Assembly (NCBI GenBank): GCA_028023455.1
Contig: JAQFVV010006208.1
Coordinates: forward strand, 9,158,963-9,222,962
Direction of reading: 5' to 3'
DNA length: 64,000 nucleotides
Source of the DNA: Epiperipatus broadwayi
Lineage: Eukaryota > Onychophora > Udeonychophora > Euonychophora > Peripatidae
Shown: positions 11,959-24,599 of the stretch, piece after piece
Numbering within the stretch: the first letter of the stretch is position 1
Layout: the number at the start of each line of letters is the position of its first letter
Translations under genes and position numbers: made by a program
Notes under the pieces: generated by a model
Told to the model about the DNA's origin: nothing
Seen by the model: the letters and a program-made list of their open reading frames with translations, nothing else
Databases searched by the model: none

Positions 11959-13072
11959 ATCTATTGATTGTGTTAGATAAAAATTTGAGAAATAACCACC
12001 AAAAAAAAAAAAAGGCTGCAATTCTGTTCTAATGATGCTTGAGGTGATGTGGACAGTAACTAAGATATTTCTTTTACAAATGTTTTTACTCTCACCAAGT
12101 CTGCATAGAAGAGACCTTTCAGAAAATTTTATATGTCCACTTTACTATCATCATCTTAAGTCATTGTAAAATTTGTCAGCAATTTATGGATCTTTGGCCG
12201 AAAATACTGTATATAAAACATTTCTAGTTTTATTCTACCCTGAAATGAATTATTTGAATATCCATGGGAAGCGAATCCCAGAGAGTTACTATTAGTAATA
12301 AAGAGAGAATGGAACTCTAATAATATTACTTTCAAGTTATCCAATATATTGATTCAAATCAACTTTCCTTAATTTTCGATTTAAAATTGAATGACTTTTA
12401 ACTATGCGAATGTCAATTCCAAAAGTGATAACATAGATTTACATCTGGAAAAATAATCTCAAACTCTTAGATCCAGAAAAATAATCTATCTAAGAGTGTA
12501 AAATGCAGATGAAAAATTTTACAAAGTTCTGTTTTCACATCCATTTTATTTAATCTATTTATCAGTAATCTTTTAGAAATAGTTATGCATAAATTTTATC
12601 TATAATTAATGACCACTGCCATGGCTTTATTAAATAAAAAAACCTTTCTAAAAATAAATAAGTTTCTTAATAAGTTATAAAAGGCATGGAAATCTTCAAA
12701 ATACTCTAAACAGTATGGATGTTTCATAAACTGTTACAACAATAGATTGAAATATAACTCTATCTTATGATTTTTAGAGATGAATTGCGGCCTAACTTAT
12801 TTTCATCATATACCAAGACTTAGTTTTAAGATCATTTTTAGACCCAACCTACTTGGAAAGCTGAATGACACCAATTACCTTTGTGACATAAATACTCTAA
12901 TTAGAACAGTTTTCTAAGCTCTTGTACATTTTATTATTGGAAAATGTATGCCATTTGAGAAAAAGTGCTCGCATTAAACTTCTGAATATGCAATTAAATA
13001 TTATTACAGTAAATGGATTATTTTGAACATTCAAGTCCATTCACTGCAGCGATTATTACTTCTTTCATATAT

Positions 13073-14026
13073 ACCTGGGTCTCTTTTTACGCGGACTTAT
13101 TTAACGCGATTTTGAAGTTACGCGATTCACGTTTCTCCGGAAGTCGAACTCCGATAATGCGCTATTACTTTAAATAATAAATTTCACGCACTTACGTCAT
13201 ATTGAAAGTAATAGCACATTATTGGAATCCGACTTTCATCTTAGTAATTTCAATATTATCAGTGCTTTATAATAGTAAGATTTTATGCAATAATGAAATT
13301 AAAATCATGATTTCTACATTTTATGTATACACACATTAAATTTTACAAGATTATAATGTAAATTTGTTCAAACATTGTGCGTGTTAATTTTGCATTTTAA
13401 ATCACATTCTGTTTTTGCTTTTTAAAAAAAAACGTAATCAATTATTAATCATTTAGTGTCTGCAAGTTTATTTTTAAAAGTTGAGTAATAGCAGTGGGCA
13501 TAATTAAAATTGAAAATTAAAGACAAAAATAGGAATTTAATTTTTAGTTGTTAGATTAATTACTAATTACGTTGTCACCAGAAAACCATTAACACACGAG
13601 AGTGACGTTGGCGCTAGTTGTATTTCCTCTTGTGAAGAATCTGATTTTTTACCATGTTTGCAAACGAACCTGTTTAACGGCAAATAGCGATAATAATTAA
13701 AATGTGTATAAAAAAATGTAAATTACTGTAAATTATGCATAAAAATATATTGTTTTGAATAAAATTAAATATTATAGTTAAAAAAAGTTTGTCTTATATC
13801 AATTTTTTTTCAAATTTGAAATTTTTTATTAGTCATATTTTATTTCCTTATTTTTTTTTTGCGCGAATTTTAAAATAATTTTACGTTGGTGCTTTGCTTT
13901 TAAGCGATTTTTGAAAAATCAGTCCGTATCCCCCCTTTTTCAAGGTAAGTTATGTCTATTTTTGCGCAATTTCGTTTGCGCGCGTTTTCTGAGGAACCTA
14001 TCTATCGCGTAAAACGAGACCCAGGT
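13073..14026. mobile_element. 0.95-kb terminal-inverted-repeat element
   Basis: acctgggtctctttttacgc at the left end and gcgtaaaacgagacccaggt at the right are inverted (18 of 20). Subterminal stretches are rich in gcg motifs (gcgcgaatttt, ttgcgcaatttcg, ttgcgcgcgt). A nested inverted repeat lies at 13131-13237 (tcgaactccgataatgcgct against agcacattattggaatccga). No reading frame and no clear target duplication. Confidence 0.75.
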
Positions 14027-14491
14027 GTATTCCTCTATCAGATATCAAAAGATTAGTTGTTTCACAAATAAAAAGCTCTCAAACAGAATAGAATTATCAC
14101 TAATTCTAGACATAATTTTACCACTTAATACATATCCCAAATCAATATCTGCAGGTCAGAATTCCTGTTGATTCTCTTACGATTGAGTGTAAATAATGCT
14201 GATTGTTTTTTTAAAATAGTTTTCTATTATGTGCCTCACTGCTTTAGACATGTTTATTTAATATAATTATTTTCTTTAAAGTTATAACTGAAATAATAAT
14301 AATATCCAGTATTATTATAACCTTAAACATGAGATATATTCTATAAAAAAATGAATTTAAAAATGCAATTTCAAATTGTGAAATTTTTTTGTAGTGTTTG
14401 ACATTTAATTATCTTTGTCAAGTTATTATAAAATGTCACAATTATCACATGATCTCCATTTCATATACTTACACATGCTGTTAATAAAAGT

Positions 14492-14660
14492 AATGGGATG
14501 TACTGTGGCTTCTCCTTAAACGAAGTCGAGAATATCTCAGCAATTATGCCCAGATAAACCTGTTAGCCACTTTATTTTCCATTCCCCACTCTAAATTTCT
14601 CCATATTCTGCTTCATTCCATTTCCACAACATAATCTTTGTCAACTATCCTTATCTTTTC
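14492..14660 (+). repeat. Repeat E, 3' end of LINE family 3
   Basis: About 150 bases (tgtactgtggcttctcctta ... cataatctttgtcaacta) shared with 39352-39500, where it directly follows the end of the minus-strand LINE family 3 frame. Probably that element's 3' untranslated region. Confidence 0.65.
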
Positions 14661-14664
14661 CCAA

Positions 14665-14868
14665 ATCAAACTCTCCGTACAGTAGTGCCACCAAGTGCAA
14701 GCCTTCATAATCAAACCACTGATGAAAGCCACAATCTAGAAACTCGTCTGGGGATGTTGAATAAGTAGGCACTAGATAGGATTTTTTATGCACAAACCTT
14801 CCTGCATCCATTGATTATGAAGGGCTTGCACTTGGTGGCACTACTGTATGGAGAGTTTAGTACTCTTA
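14665..14868. repeat. Family B element
   Basis: Inverted ends ctctccgtacagtagtgcca and tggcactactgtatggagag, with a hammerhead segment and the ttatgcacaaaccttcctgc variant of the B body. Confidence 0.82.
14700..14760 (+). ncRNA. Family B hammerhead motif, stem II damaged
   Basis: CTGATGA (14719-14725), AGC against TCT (mispaired), GAAAC (14739-14743), TCGTC, TGGGGA. Stem I is poor because the 5' strand is AAACCA. Confidence 0.5.
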
Positions 14869-15286
14869 TTATAAAATGTTTATAACTGATAGCTTCTACA
14901 AATTGCTATTTTGCTAAAAATTACTAATTCTATTATTGTTATTATTATTAGCAATAATTAAATTTGAAATAATATTAAGTGAACTTCTGTAAGTCAAAAA
15001 CTGAACTCTAATAAAATACTCACATTAGTTCTGCCTATATTTCCAGCAAATATTAATACTAGTCACGTACATAAAGAATTAAAGAATCCGCTTTTTAAGT
15101 TTCCTTTTAGATAATGTTTTGCTATTATAAAAAATCGTTACTTAAAAAATATATGTTTATATATAATTTAATATTAAACAATAAAAAAAAAACCTAGATT
15201 AAATTTTTATGAAAAAAAGCATTTATTTTTAATTTTTGCTGTATATATATATAAATAAATACATTATATTTTACTCTCTTCTCTCT

Positions 15287-15292
15287 TTTATT
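15287..15292 (-). terminator. Candidate polyadenylation signal of the ferredoxin gene
   Basis: AATAAA on the minus strand, 64 bases beyond the TAG stop. Another AATAAA lies at 15222-15227. In DNA this AT-rich such hexamers are common by chance, so the assignment rests mainly on position. Confidence 0.4.
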
Positions 15293-15355
15293 TAAAATTT
15301 ACATAATTATTTGATATAAAAAGTCATATATAAAAAATATATTCATATTTAATGA

Positions 15356-15446
15356 CTAACTACGAATATCATGAGCTTCTTCAGGCACTCTGACAATGAG
15401 TCCATCCATTTCTTTTGTTAAATAAATTTGACAACCCAATCTAGAT
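15356..15446 (-). CDS. FDX1: FDX1-like ferredoxin, last coding exon
   Basis: Minus-strand terminal exon. The acceptor is a run of 14 T followed by gatag; the first base completes a Thr codon, then come 29 codons and TAG at 15358-15356. It encodes [20 protein letters not shown] and PEEAHDIRS. The RLGCQ cysteine is the fourth cluster ligand, 38 residues after the third (37 in human FDX1). RVPE is the usual adrenodoxin C-terminal strand, whereas FDX2 proteins end differently. The tail stops about nine residues earlier than the human protein. Together the three exons give about 111 residues, nearly the whole mature domain, with no frame damage, so the gene is probably functional. Confidence 0.94.
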
Positions 15447-16602
15447 CTATCAAAAAAAAAAAAAAGTCAAATAAATGAAGCATATAGATAAAACTTTTAA
15501 AAGATGCAACAATTTAAATTAAAATGCCATTTGTAAAAAAATAATAATTTTTTCATTTGAAAAGCAGCAAATATTGCTATCAATCAGCACTGAATCATAT
15601 TGATATGTGATGACATGATCAAACTTTTTAAATCTAAGTACGTGTACTGGTAGAATATATATATAGTGAGAAACAACTCAGAAGGGGGAAAAAAATAAAA
15701 AACAAAATCAGTAGTAAAATATATTAATTTTCTTTAAAATAATCCTTCACAAAGCCCTATTAAACTGCTTTGTAAAAATCATTTCTATATTTTTTAATTA
15801 AGAGTGAGATCAATTTAGTATCAGACAACGGAGTTTCTGATTGCTGAACTCAGCACTAATGAACTCTACTCTCTACTGAACTTTCTTTTTCAAAAAAAAA
15901 CTGATATCAATCTTCCATCCAATTACATGTCTACCTCAGATATTATTGTGTTACGCTATGAACAATTGCTTTTTATAAAAATAGTTTTCTTCTTAAAAAA
16001 ATTCTATTTACACACCAATTGATACAACAATATTTCAAATAAGCTATAATTTCTTCAGAGATAAAACTTAATCTTTTTTTTCTTTTATAGCTAAGTTCAA
16101 TAAAAATTAAACATTAATATAATTGACAATATTATTAAAATGCTTCAAATTTTGACAATTCATGTACATAAAGCTTATAATAAATTTAACCTATCTAAAT
16201 TCCTATTTAACAAACATTCTCATCTCCCCCATAATGCCTTAATGAAAATAAAAATGACTGATTCAGATGAGAAAATACTGCATAATGGATTATTTTCCTT
16301 TTTACTTTCTGCTTCTGGAAAAGGCACCAACAGCCAAGCATTACACGTGCATTTCAAACCCCATCCGTCTATCTTTTAATATGAAAACATTTCCCCCTAT
16401 GATACTGTATAATGTTCTAGGGTATATAATATACAACTGAGAATCTGATCCTCCTTGCATTTATTAATTCATATCAAAGAGATTCAATTTCATTACCTGC
16501 TCAATAGTTCTATCTGCACACATAATCATTTGATCTACTTTATGACATGTAATGTCTAATACTTCTAATTATTTGGCCATCTGACAAAATGCAGGCCATC
16601 AT

Positions 16603-16790
16603 GGCTTTCAACTGAGATACCTGATGTTATAAAAACTGAATATAAGTACTCTTGATAGGTTATATCTATGGGCATGTGATGAAATGGAAGCATCAAGGCT
16701 TTCAACTGAGATACATGGTATCAAAAAAATTGAATATAGGTCTCTCCAGTACTTACTATCTATCTCTCTAATAATACTTGATACTACATA
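16603..16790 (+). repeat. Degenerate tandem pair, period about 94
   Basis: ggctttcaactgagatac recurs at 16603 and 16697, each followed by an ataaaaactgaatataagt-like stretch. Confidence 0.7.
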
Positions 16791-17461
16791 GCATCTCAGT
16801 GCTCTTTGGTTCAGTATTCACACTGGTCTTTACTTCCATGGAATTTTTCTGGTTTGCATGGCACAGACTAGTGCCATTTTGTAATGCTCCTCCATTCTGT
16901 TTAATAAAAGTTCTCTTAAACTATCAAAATATTATATTGAGGTTTCTCATATACCAACTTTAAATGATTATTTTAAAAACAATCGATATCTCGGAAACTT
17001 GCTTTTTCTATATGAAATCATTTACTAATTTCCATCACCTCTGCTATGAATCTTCTTAAATTTTATTCTTTTATAACATCTTTTACATACTTCTCTTGGG
17101 CAATTTTCATCTGCCTAAGTTCTCTGCAAGTTGATATTGCTTAACTCTCCATTCCTCATCTTCCTCTTTAAACTTTGACTAATGGTTTTATTATTTGTTC
17201 CTCACATTTTCTTGGTTTTACTATGAATTCTTTCTTACTATTCCTTCTTTTCTTGTAAATTCTAGTTATCCCTCTCCGTCTCATTATTTGATTTATTCTT
17301 TCAATTTTCTTCATGTGTTACATTCTGCACGATATATAGCATCTATTTTCTTGATAACTTCCATTGTTAAGTCATATTCTGGATAGCTTCCTGTACAATA
17401 GTTCACCCTTTCGATTGTCTATTTTTTTTCCAAATCAATTTTCTCCAATTACATGACAATC

Positions 17462-17729
17462 TATATCAAACTTTTTTATATATACTTCCATGCAATTCTT
17501 AAATAATTCCTCCTTTATTTTCCTTACAGTTTCAACTGTCCTGCAGTCTTCATCGGACTCATATAACATTCACCCTTTCTTCTTATAATTTCAACTGAAA
17601 GGGTTCAAGTTATATAGGAGTTTTGATGAAGACTGCAGTATAGTCAAAACTGTAAGAAAAATAAAGAAGTTATATAAAAATTGTATATAAGTGTATATGA
17701 GGAGCGTATATATAAAAAAGTTTGATATA
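17462..17729. repeat. Family A fold-back A3
   Basis: Inverted repeat of 268 bp. Both arms hold the A core (actgtcctgcagtcttcatc and its complement), next to ttttccttacag also seen in A1. Outer arms tatatcaaacttttttatat are unique to this copy in the window. The loop carries an extra inverted aaccctttcagttg-like piece. Confidence 0.85.
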
Positions 17730-19919
17730 CATGAATATATGAAGAAAGATGAAAAAAAAAAGTGAAAAGATATGAATAATAATACATGACAATCTTTTCT
17801 TTTGATTGTCTTCTATTTTTGTTATCAGCATTTCTTCTGCTCTTTTTTGATTGTTTTCTCTTTGTTAACTGTCTTTGCTGATTGCTTTCTTCCATTTTTT
17901 TAATAGTATTTCTTCTGCTCACTTTTATCTTCTCTTTGTTGCTTGCTTTAGTCTATTTTCTTTCACAGCATATGCCACATCTGAGATGACATGGTCATAT
18001 ACCCTATTCCCTAGGCTCTTTCAGCTAAATTCCGATCTTTTCCTTGATTACGTTCTTCCCCCTTGACAGCATATAAATTTGTATTCAATTACTCTTCTCA
18101 CAAAAATGTAAACATTTAAAAATATTTTATAAAATAATCCTCACATCACCTTCCTTTCCAAGCAATCTTTTACTGTTATCTATTACTCTTGATCTGGCTT
18201 TCCATCAACCTGTCTTACTATTTCTATTCTTGTTCAGGCATGTAAGAGCAACTTCCCTTTTTTATTTTCTTTTTCTCATAAATGTACATATATGCTTATA
18301 AAAGTTCATATATTAAACCATATACTCAACTTTTCCCAAAAGATCCAACTGGCATTTAACAATTGTAATGAAAGAGGTATAAAATGCAATCCTGGAATAC
18401 ATAAAGAATTCAACCATCAGACAATAAGTAAACAATACACCATGAACATTAGGAGGACTACTTCAATTTAACTACTATAAGCTACTTCAAACCCTAAATA
18501 CAAAATAGTAATCATAAATTAAGCTTTGCTACTTTGAGTCTTAGAGGCTGCTAAATATAAATACATGTAAGTTATGCCCTGCTCCTTTTTGAGTTTTAGC
18601 AACTAGTAAATACAAAAACTCAAGAGGATTGGTACAGTGTCTGAGCTGAGGACACTATATAAAGTACCTAACAAGATTGTATTTGTAAGTCAATGGCAAA
18701 ATCCTCTACCTATCACCAGTTCTAAAAGTACAGTGTTAAACAAAGTCCAATGGTGGAAAGCTTCATTCAGCCTTCCAAGAATTTTGCTTTCTTCTAGTTA
18801 AAATATAGACTACATGTACATCATCATCCTTTTATAGTTTATAAATCAATTATTTATTATTAAATAATCAAATTACCATTTATATTCTTTTCACATATTT
18901 CGTAGTAATTCATTTTTCTTCTATTAATTTTATTACTTTGTTGTTTTTCACGTGTAAAGGCATAACTTGAAATCCATGTGATATGGTCATTTATATTACT
19001 GGCCGTGAAAACTTGCTCAGAATTGGGTCCTACGTTGGACACTAACTGTAACAGTGCAGAAGCCAAAAGTGCAGGAAAGCGATTCAAATCATCACCATTA
19101 AAATCAAAAAATAACTAGTCCTTCACAATAGCTCCCCTATTTTGCAGAGCATGGAAAATGATCATTACATAATAAATAACACGTAAGCGATAAATATAGC
19201 ATCATCAACAATAATTATTAGGATTGAACAGACAAATGTTGCAACTGGATTTAAAATGAGAGAATATCAAATCTATGACAATCATCATCTAGCCAATGCA
19301 AAACTTAGAGCATATTATGAAAGCAATCAATATTTCAATTGCATGATCATAGATTCGAACCTCCAACTCCAAAATTGTGTGCACTGAAACTAATGACTGC
19401 AAAAGGAAGATAAAAGAAGCGTATTTTATCATCAATGACAATAACACTAAGACACAACACATGCTTCACTATCTCCAGAAAATGGACAAGTTGATTAATT
19501 TATATATGCATTTGCATATATTACCATTTAACAATATCACAACAATGATTTAAAATCTATTTTCGCTATGATTATGAGAGATAACACCTCGAAAGCGTTT
19601 AGCCTACATTGATTCATTTTGATTGTTTACCATTAATAGCTTCTTCACCCAGCGTTTTAAAGCGCTTGTATATACTGTAAGTGCTAAAAGAAACTTTACA
19701 ATAGTTCTATAACAAAAATGCTGAGATCATTGTTGCATCGCCATCAATGCTATGGGCAACAATATCAAGGAACCTGAATGTATTGGCTATGAATCAACTA
19801 ATGATCATTCTAAAATCCATAAATAGAATCTAGTATCAGGACTTTTAAGGTGATCTCTACTTTTGGCTAGCCAAATAATTGTATAGGGAACTATCTGCAT
19901 GTCCACATATACCTCATCA

Positions 19920-20530
19920 TCATTTTTAACCATTATCATTCCACTGTAATATGAAGGTCTCTCCGAGTTTAATCCAGTTTCTCTAATCTTTACCCCTTCT
20001 TCTCCATATCATCCCAGCACACGTACTTATTACATTTATCTATTTTATATATGGTTTCTTCCTAGATCTTTTACAGTCTCTTGAAATCCAGGTTAAGATT
20101 TCAATTGTCCACCTAGTAACATCTATCCAGCGCAACTCCACTTGTCTGTTAATTCTTTCAATGATATCAGTAACAGCTATTTGTTTTCTCACCCATACAT
20201 TTTGTTTTCAATGTACTCTTGTTACTCCTAGGATACATCTTTCCATACTTCATTGAATGGTCTGAAGTCTCTATATTGCTACCAATACCAAGATGTTGTT
20301 TTACCTTTTTTATACTTTTATTCCTTTTTATAGCTTTCATTGCTAATTCACAATTTTATTTTTTTATATCATAATTAACTCTTTTTCATACCATTTTACA
20401 AAATTCTAGATATTCCATCCATCTTAATGATCATTTTGCTAGGAAATTACTGCTTTTTGCACCAGCTATCTTCATTGCAGTTTTTAAACTGATTTCATTA
20501 AATCTGAACAATGTTTAAAATCCTTTAATA
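19920..20530 (-). pseudogene. LINE family 1, C-terminal fragment
   Basis: The reverse strand repeats the end of the 2.3-kb LINE: the stretch for KLKDKW, the WAG-HIAR region and the tail with the ctgcagtgga-like end. Many stops and indels. The inner part (20300-20530) is too decayed to assign domain by domain. Confidence 0.65.
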
Positions 20531-20600
20531 TTTGGAAATGATTTACAAGTTCTAATTTAAATTCATTAGACTGATTCTGAAGATTAGGAATGGAATTGTG

Positions 20601-22182
20601 GGTAGTCTTTTGACAGCCTGTTCTGGCCACTGATGGCCGTTGTTTATGTGTTAAAACACATAAAAATGCAGTTTCCGTAGCCTACACTTATGGCTAAGAA
20701 AACAGTTGTGCTTATCTTAGCCATTGCAGGCCGCTTAGATGGCTTTGCATGGAAATATTACAGCCTGTTTTGTGCTTCACAACACTTTATGCGAATTCGC
20801 ACAATTCACTGATCGCTACTGTATCGTATGATAGTGTTTGGATTTCAAGTGGCCACAAGTTTTGATATCTCCATAGCAGAGTAATTTCACTTCTACTTAA
20901 ATCACGCAGTCTGACTCACTAAGAATTGTCACCACCCTTCCTTACATAACTTGGAATTTGAAAAATATTGGGAAAAGGTAGGGGGAAGCACGATTTGGCT
21001 GAGCTCATGCGAAAACTTACTTTCGCGATAAATTATACGAGACAAATAAAATGGCACACAAATTGTGCCACTTACCGATGTCAGTCAGGCTCCTGCAACC
21101 GAAGGTATTCGATTCCTAAAAATAAAAGATTAAAGACGTAGTAGGAAAAAATAAAATGATCAAAAAATGTCATTAATAGTAAGGGCAAAATAGAAATCAC
21201 GTAATACAAAACACTGTATAGCCAAAAAAAAAAAAAAAAAATCGCCGTATTTTAAATCTGAAAAAAGAAAACCAAACGTGTAAAAGTCTGAATTTTTGAT
21301 GTTATAGTAATTTATTTATGGTGATGTGTTAAAAGGATCAAAAAATATAATTAATAGGAAAAGTTTTTTTTAAAAATGGCAAAATAGATTTTTTTTTCTT
21401 TTCTCATGTGTCATAGCATCAGCCGGGAAGCGAACTTACTAACCTGGGACAACTGTTTGTAAAGCAGCTGTCACTGACCTCTCGACCACCAATTACGTAA
21501 CAGAAATAAAGCCAAAAAAAAATTGCCATGTCACCGTCTTTAAAAACAAAAAAGACAACGAAAATTGAAATAGTCAAAACTTTTGATCTTATTTTAATTT
21601 TTTGGGGGGAAATGGGTTGAGAAAGACTTTGTCTTCACTCAGACAAAAGATAGAGACAATAGTGAATTTTGGGTTTGTTTGTATTTTTAAAAAAAGGTCA
21701 TAAAAACTGGTTTTAAAAATAAAAGTTTTAGTATATCAATGGTATAGAAATAAAGCCAAAAAAAATATCGCCTTATAGGCAAAAAAAAAAAGTGGCTGTA
21801 TTTTTAAACAAAAATAAAAAAAGAAAACGAAAATTGAAAAAGTTAAAAGTTTTGATCTTCTTTTAATTGGGGGGGGGGGGGTTTGAGAAATACTTTGTAA
21901 AAGTTAGAGACAGAAATTGTTTTTTATTTGTTTTTATTTTTAAAAAAAGGTAATAAACATTGATTTCAAAAATAAAAAAGTTAAAGCCCCCTAAAAAATC
22001 GCCGTATAGCCAAAAAAAAAAAACTCCTAAAAATGAAATATTAAAGACCGAGTAGAAAAAGCTAAAGGGATCAAAAAAAGTCGCTGTATTTTAAAAATCA
22101 AGGCCCCGTAATGTTACATTTTATTGTTCTAACATATAAACAACGCCATCAAGAGGTCGTAACCAGCTATCAAAAGACTACC
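20601..22182. mobile_element. Non-autonomous hAT-like element with long terminal inverted repeats
   Basis: Ends are inverted over about 58 bases: ggtagtcttttgacagcct ... ctgatggccgttgtttatgt on the left against its complement on the right (aacaacgccatcaagaggtc ... tatcaaaagactacc). Flanked by gaattgtg and gaactgtg, an 8-bp target duplication with one mismatch. The inside holds three or four degenerate copies of an A-rich unit (gccaaaaaaaaa, tcgccgtat, gaaaacgaaaattgaaa, gttttgatcttattttaatt) and one SINE F. No transposase. Confidence 0.8.
21405..21500 (-). repeat. tRNA-derived SINE (family F)
   Basis: Minus strand: gtggtcgagaggtcagtg (A-box-like) and, 45 bases on, aagttcgcttcccggctgat (B-box GTTCGCTTCC). 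Related copies at 33891-33990 and 63897-64000. It lies inside the hAT-like element 20601-22182. Confidence 0.6.
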
Positions 22183-22913
22183 GAACTGTGATTACTGTTT
22201 TTCTTAATAATTTGTCTCACTATTTCTTTATTAACAAGTATCTTATATTTCATTAACTGAAGTCCACTACTTGTGTTGAATATATTAAGAACATTAAAAT
22301 CTTCAAATATATAATGTCCATTCTTTCAATTCTGCTGTACTTTAATTTTGATGTTTGCAAGTCATTTTTCTCAAAGAAAGAATAATACTAATCTTTTTTT
22401 GTGAAATCCACAAATTTGTCACCTGTCTCATTTCTATCACCATAACCAAATTCACTTTACAACTATTTACCAATTCTAGATTTAAAAATAAAATAAAAAT
22501 TTAAAATGTTGTTTGGTCTGATTAATAAATAGCCTTTTGTATATCTATTGTAACGATATATAAATATGTCGTTACATTAATTTAAAATAAAAACTTAAAA
22601 GTTCGCAAATAAAAGTAAAAAACTAAACGCTAAAATTAAAAATGTTTGTTATACGTATATACATTCGCACAGATGCTAAACTTTAAAAATATTTTTTTTT
22701 ATAAATAAAAAAGGATATTTGAATGTATTTTTTATAGAAAAAGATTTATAAAAATATTTTAATAAAAAAATAACGTAAGTTAAAATAAAAACAGGTATTA
22801 ATTAATTCCTGTAATCTATAAATGGAAATGATTGTTTATTAATTATCTAAAAGCTGTTTAATTAAAAAGTCAGATGGAAAGTTAGATAAGAGAAGAAAGG
22901 GATTTTAGCTTGA

Positions 22914-23028
22914 CCAATGGAAGCAAATAAAGGCCCGGACCATAACGAAAAAACAGAACAGTGACGTTTTTGTTCATGGAATCCATAGGAGGACTATAAA
23001 AAGAAAAAATATTGAGTTCCAGTCAGCT
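22914..23028 (+). promoter_or_regulatory. Candidate RNA polymerase II core promoter
   Basis: A CCAAT box (22914-22918), a CRE-like TGACGT (22962-22967), TATAAAAAG (22995-23003) and an initiator-like TCAGCT (23023-23028) occur in the usual order. The initiator A lies 30 bases after the first T of the TATA box, the textbook spacing. The next 200 bases are less AT-rich than their surroundings and hold a start codon and splice donor. The promoter lies inside an FDX1 intron, on the opposite strand. Confidence 0.5.
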
Positions 23029-23146
23029 TTTTCCAACTTGATTTTGGTGAGTCTGGCGACAAGACGCACTTGTCGTCCTCACTCACTTATTTTAAAAATG
23101 CAAAGATTGTGATACCAGAACAGAACCAGCAAATGCTACCTCCAAA

Positions 23147-23212
23147 ATGTCAGACCGGTCTTCCAGGAAATTCTCCGTGGGAATTGCCAACGGGAACATG
23201 GACTCTTATACC
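23147..23212 (+). CDS. Candidate first coding exon of an unidentified plus-strand gene
   Basis: About 120 bases after the putative initiator an ATG in good context (A at -3) opens 22 codons, MSDRSSRKFSVGIANGNMDS plus YT, ending at ACC before GTAAGC, a plausible phase-0 donor. An in-frame TAA lies at 23093-23095, and an upstream ORF of four codons starts at 23098. A competing ATG at 23133 is in another frame. G|GTGAGT at 23046/23047 is a further strong donor, so the 5'UTR may itself be spliced. The peptide is polar, with a kinase-like RKFS and a KFSV that resembles a PP1-docking motif. I do not recognise the family, and no convincing second exon was found. Confidence 0.4.
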
Positions 23213-24599
23213 GTAAGCAATAGAACTGAACAGTTGTTAAAATCATAACATTAATTAAGAACTCTAAAGATTGATAAGTAAATTTAAATTTTATAAAAAG
23301 AACTTTTCTCGGACTTATGTGTCAACTCAACTGATAATGAAAAATTTTATATATGTTTGCATTTGATAAAAAAAAATCATTTCCATTTATTATTTATTGT
23401 ATTGATATTTATTGTTTAAATTTTAAATGAGGAAATTTCAGGTTGGGTATAGACGTTGCATAGATTCGTTAGCGGTTGATAATGTTGTGGTTTTCACATT
23501 CGATTGAAATATATGTCAATGATATCACTGCAAGCATCTTACGATGAATGCTAATGGGATTTGAATATTCCCTATGCAAGTGACGTTTATCGATGACTTT
23601 GTATTTTGATCGATTGTGTTTAATTTGGAATGTTTTTGGCCGTGGAATCTGTGCAGCTGATCTGTACTCAACATTTTAAAACAAATTTTATAAATTCATT
23701 TGTGCGAACGTATCTAAATGTTAAACTTAAGTCGGGCGTGAATGGCTATATAGATTTGTAAAGTTATATTAGGGGAGGGTAATCTTAGGTTATTTGTGTC
23801 GTTGTTGAATTGGGTCAATGGATTGGATGTATTTGTGTAATTAGTAGATGTAGTATGAGTTTCGCTACGTGCAGAATCGCAGTATACACCGCACCAACCC
23901 TTTGCCTATGGATGGGATTGTAAGTCGGCCAACAGGATCGCGGTCCCTTCCTATGGAGTTTTTATTTTATTGTTCTTCTTGCTATACAGACGTCATATTC
24001 CTGTATTAGACAAGAGTCAATGTTTTCTCAAACGATATTGTTCAGATGTCCATTCCTGACAGTATAGTATCTTTGTGCTGTTGTATTTTCATGCTACATT
24101 GAATACATAAATGTATCGGATGGATTGATGCCAGTTTGACTGCGAATTTTAGCCTAAGGTTAAATAGGGATAGAATGTTTTATTTTCAAATGCAGATCTA
24201 TGTAGTCTATTCATACTTGACAATCTAAATAAAAAAAAATTTAAAATCATTGAAATTTATGTAAATGTAAATTAAAAGAATAATAAGAATATAAAAATCT
24301 AAAAATGTTAAACCTATTCCTCGAGTTTAGAATGATTTTATATGTGCGTAAATAAATATTTTATGTGTTAATTTCTGGCAGTGGCTTTTATTCTCTTATA
24401 TTTAAGATATAAAATTTATATTTTATTATCTCTGCTACTCGCTGAGCTAGTGACTTGGGCTAACGGTCGGAATATTTAAAGAAAGTGGAATCTTAACAGC
24501 GCGTATCTGCCTACTTTATAAATTTTTCTAGGCTCAAATGCCTAGATGGCGCCCTTGTAGTGCAGATATTGTTTTTGCGGTTCGATTCGATCTTCACTC

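Larger units (their letters stand above)
1..15286. other. DNA downstream of FDX1: repeats and plain AT-rich spacers
   Basis: Apart from the repeats and relics listed separately, I see nothing supportable in 1-434, 681-1186, 1418-2047, 3346-4234, 4509-5340, 6907-8130, 9491-10789, 11959-13072, 14027-14491 and 14869-15286. These stretches are AT-rich with short A or T runs and no coding pattern. Confidence 0.6.
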
